NCBI GenBank assembly: GCA_010672185.1
Contig: JAAHHL010000298.1
Location: 1 to 7,628, forward strand
Length of the DNA stretch: 7,628 nucleotides
Origin: Caldora sp. SIO3E6
GTDB taxonomy: Bacteria > Cyanobacteriota > Cyanobacteriia > Cyanobacteriales > Coleofasciculaceae
Reading direction: 5' to 3'
The notes beneath the pieces were generated by a model, which was given only the letters and a program-made list of their open reading frames with translations, made no database searches and was not told the origin of the DNA. Each line of letters begins with the position of its first letter. Within the stretch, counting starts at the first letter, position 1. Of this stretch, positions 7,601 to 7,628 are shown in pieces. Position numbers and translations under genes: made by a program.

Positions 7601-7628
7601 TGGCAAGGAAGTCGCAAAATCTAACCCT
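1691..7628 (-). CDS. tamB: TamB-family (DUF490) translocation and assembly module protein, 5' partial
   Basis: TamB proteins span the periplasm from inner to outer membrane and are implicated in outer-membrane protein insertion and in lipid transport along a hydrophobic beta-taco groove, usually with an Omp85-family partner. The frame stays open to the right edge (7 more residues, GLDFATS, precede the TTG at 7604-7606), so the N-terminus, with any membrane anchor, lies outside. Counting from that TTG, 1971 residues are visible. Residues 171-777 are eight tandem repeats. Residues 988 and 993 are a Cys pair (SPCTSRRC). Residues about 1261-1295 are a low-complexity linker encoded by heptanucleotide repeats. 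Roughly the last 400 residues are the DUF490 region, with the cyanobacterial-style end LRVLPIAEG...GLSYDYFFNEVRVRYEVRF. Beta-strand alternation and GxL/GxI patterns recur throughout. The C-terminal aromatic matches TamB proteins that pair with a barrel. It exceeds the roughly 1260 residues of E. coli TamB, largely through the repeat array. Confidence 0.92.
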   Translation of the reverse strand, partial: GLDFATSLPVDALLAKSYGLPSGITVGTLTSQGKLQGTLEKPTARLTWKIPAAQSQVPSLVASTQGTVPLDIAGAGEIVLSNQKLRILNTELQAGEGTVIATGTGNLKTLNWQTSLHAKSILLDPFLPVSGQLTRGKINASGKLNSFDPGTLNGSANLQLDVEEGKVNTIASLQAGALVAQARASGIGLTKFVPQLPVKVALQEGNVLASTSIEQLMAVRSIDDLSIINARFAGLLGVDGGIVNASGRLKAGNLVTQAKASGIQLNPLVPQLPVTVALQEGNAQVSTSVKELLAVRTPEDLGNIDARFAGLLGVDGGQVNGSGRLKAGNLIAQGQASGIQLNPLVPQLPVTVALREGNAQVSTSLKELLAVRTPEDLSNIDARFAGLLGVDGGIVNGSGRLKAGNLVAQGQASGIQLNPLVPQLPVTVALREGNAQVSTSVKELLAVRTPEDLSNIDARFAGLLGVDGGQVNGSGRLKAGNLVAQGQASGIQLNPLVPQLPVTVALREGSAQVSTSVKELLAVRTPEDLGNIDARFAGLLGVDGGQVNGSGRLKAGNLVAQGQASGIQLNPLVPQLPVTVALREGNAQVSTSVKELLAVRTPEDLGNIDAKFAGLLGVDGGIVNGSGRLKAGNLVAQGQASGIQLNPLVPQLPVTVALREGNAQVSTSVKELLAVRTPEDLGNIDAKFAGLLGVDKGQVNASGELKAGNLVAQGQAADLQLNDLLPLPVPIALQGGNLELSGAVEQLLAFNQQRNLSSFDATFAGQLAGADGTAKVRGKLNNGQWQTNIAAANINTLEVIYQLGLGQEPLLASFEPEQLTLNAKLDLSGTVQPLLQQDPSAAIQANQMVVQLGEQFLDAKGNILLSRLATAPEVDNLDLKIAKLAYDADALPLSRLVTQVVAEQQSLNPEFLPREIKIAGRGNFQGNLKGSNLLSDPLAPGNLNLVGELQLRDFAVNELVFNPLMAGEVKVQTGKKVAIDLRGTTDVIAASLSPCTSRRCQFPYLPTSLEFSQGVGENAVAAVGKRRGEVFAVSVQQFPLTLLNIAPAVQAGISSPVAGEVTGNVDVNLFTLATAGNLEIDKPALGYLQAKNFTGSFSYRDGIAQLQEASLALGESLYNLEAGINLNSGALNGKIAIAKGYVQDLLQTVGWFNLEDLARGIKEPEGKAVDLQPLESVGSPSTSLAQRLKLLAQIEMQLQQLAAKAQEPGIPSQLDIKGAYTGEITLAGSLEQPQINFDLQGNDWLWHTQPDYSQIEEELVVEVADTGNRELGIGNRESGIGNREQQITNNQQPTTNNQQPTTIRIDQLIAKGSIDISRGLLNLEPVQVELEDAVLGYQGQLSLAQEAGVFFVNNLSLDTLRHFAAIPDNIQGNLNLRGDLGGSLKENLATLQIQGGEISLEDATVNSQPLADIKSEFSYVNSRLAFNTLQPSELQAKGQLPFPIVPGVSDSFNLDAKLGTDAIALIGLFTQGLVEWEQGETELELQASGRIKLAEQLELHDLVASGGVSFEETTFASNQFPEKLYLNGKVNLDSQKISVEQLEGNLAESEFSIAGVLPLLEPLGAHDESQPLTIAIAEGKINLEGLYKGDVAGEVVLTGTALRQPEIGGELRLAHGRVFVPEFITNQQPTADTILASSTTGISQKDNNTSPFPGLALTPRFENFHVVLGDGLKIQPLPIAQFHFNGDLTLNGPLLEPEKLEPAGAIKLRRGYVEVFENDFSVTRNPQVSQEIAFTPSKGLLNPDIDIQLAAVVSDSSGSRNFLQREEFGNRNEIRDTSQLVLARPQQVKVNLNIQGEGKQLLALLALNESQADSCQITQELINPTIEGESYYSSAELQQLESCLQYAYLEDKSNFQLIDSSLVTLTSVPSLSETEITALLGNNLLGTIEGLQQSSEDGDIVNQLVGFAVTRFVVRPLLRDVTFTFEESVSSVGRSVGLSDLRVLPIAEGIYQVGDDAFVGLSYDYFFNEVRVRYEVRF
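3724..3765. repeat. Heptanucleotide tract TTGTTGG x6 within tamB
   Basis: Six perfect TTGTTGG units lie in tandem inside the coding region. On the coding (minus) strand they read as CCAACAA units and encode repeats of QQPTTNN. A 12-base spacer (3766-3777) separates them from the next tract. Confidence 0.92.
3778..3826. repeat. Heptanucleotide tract CCCRATT x7 within tamB
   Basis: Seven tandem units alternate CCCGATT (four) and CCCAATT (three). On the coding strand they encode GNRELGIGNRESGIGNRE, a 7-residue periodicity arising because three 7-base units make seven codons. Such tracts are normally intergenic in cyanobacteria; here one is translated. Confidence 0.92.
4215..4222. repeat. HIP1 octamer GCGATCGC
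   Basis: This is a second copy of the cyanobacterial highly iterated palindrome, here inside the tamB coding sequence. Confidence 0.75.
5276..7096 (-). repeat. Eight tandem 76-residue repeats in the N-terminal part of TamB
   Basis: The period is 228 bp. Units in protein order are 6869-7096, 6641-6868, 6413-6640, 6185-6412, 5957-6184, 5729-5956, 5501-5728 and a 225-bp last unit, 5276-5500. A unit runs LVAQGQASGIQLNPLVPQLP, then VTVALREGNAQVSTSVKELL, AVRTPEDLGNIDARFAGLLG and VDGGQVNGSGRLKAGN. Units 2-7 differ at only a few residues each (for example Q/I before VNGSG, S/G before NID, R/K before FAG), while the first and last units are diverged. The bounding strands and GxxxxGSGRLKAGN turn fit the AsmA/TamB-like beta-groove pattern. 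That the repeats lengthen the groove is inference. Confidence 0.95.

Noticed and set aside
7604..7606. TTG as the true start of tamB
   Set aside because: The frame is open to the window edge with protein-like sequence (GLDFATS), and TamB needs an N-terminal membrane anchor that is not seen.

Overview
The window looks cyanobacterial, most likely from a filamentous or otherwise repeat-rich strain. It carries two HIP1 octamers (GCGATCGC), three tracts of heptanucleotide short tandem repeats, dispersed elements of the kind whose spurious translation reads GGTGILPV, a long cyanobacterial-type TamB, and a VapC-type toxin with a small antitoxin ending in ERDAWDS. The species cannot be fixed from the sequence alone. 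Every credible gene is on the minus strand, so transcription runs from high to low coordinates.

Right three quarters (1691-7628): one very large open frame, cut at its 5' end by the window edge, encodes at least 1978 residues of a TamB-family (DUF490) envelope protein. Its N-terminal part holds eight tandem repeats of about 76 residues (5276-7096), six of them nearly identical. A linker further on is built from two heptanucleotide tracts translated in frame (3724-3826); both alternative frames stop within about 12 bases of the tract. The C-terminal DUF490 region ends in a terminal Phe, and that residue and the stop codon lie in a third heptanucleotide tract.

Middle (about 1178-1690): an intergenic mosaic of small repeats (ACAAAG-type direct repeat, a perfect 33-bp palindrome, heptamers) is followed by a 119-bp dispersed repeat. 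That repeat abuts the 3' end of a gene that has lost its front. The remaining 49 codons look like the His/Asp half of a papain-like (C39-like) cysteine peptidase. Its TGA overlaps by one base the ATG of an intact 153-codon gene of unknown function (717-1178). A second copy of the 119-bp repeat, about 92% identical and in the same orientation, lies just downstream, so the small gene sits between direct repeats.

Left end (1-460): a type II toxin-antitoxin pair. An 85-aa antitoxin with a strong Shine-Dalgarno and a possible promoter overlaps by 13 bases the start of a PIN-domain (VapC) toxin that runs off the left edge. The stretch 400-716 has no convincing intact gene. It holds the toxin-antitoxin promoter region, a short open frame that may be a gene remnant, and repeat copy 1.

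Overall this is a housekeeping envelope gene next to a small accessory region shaped by repeats. The points most worth checking are the potentially frameshifting heptamer tract inside tamB, the homogenised 76-residue array, and the broken peptidase coupled to a small unknown protein.
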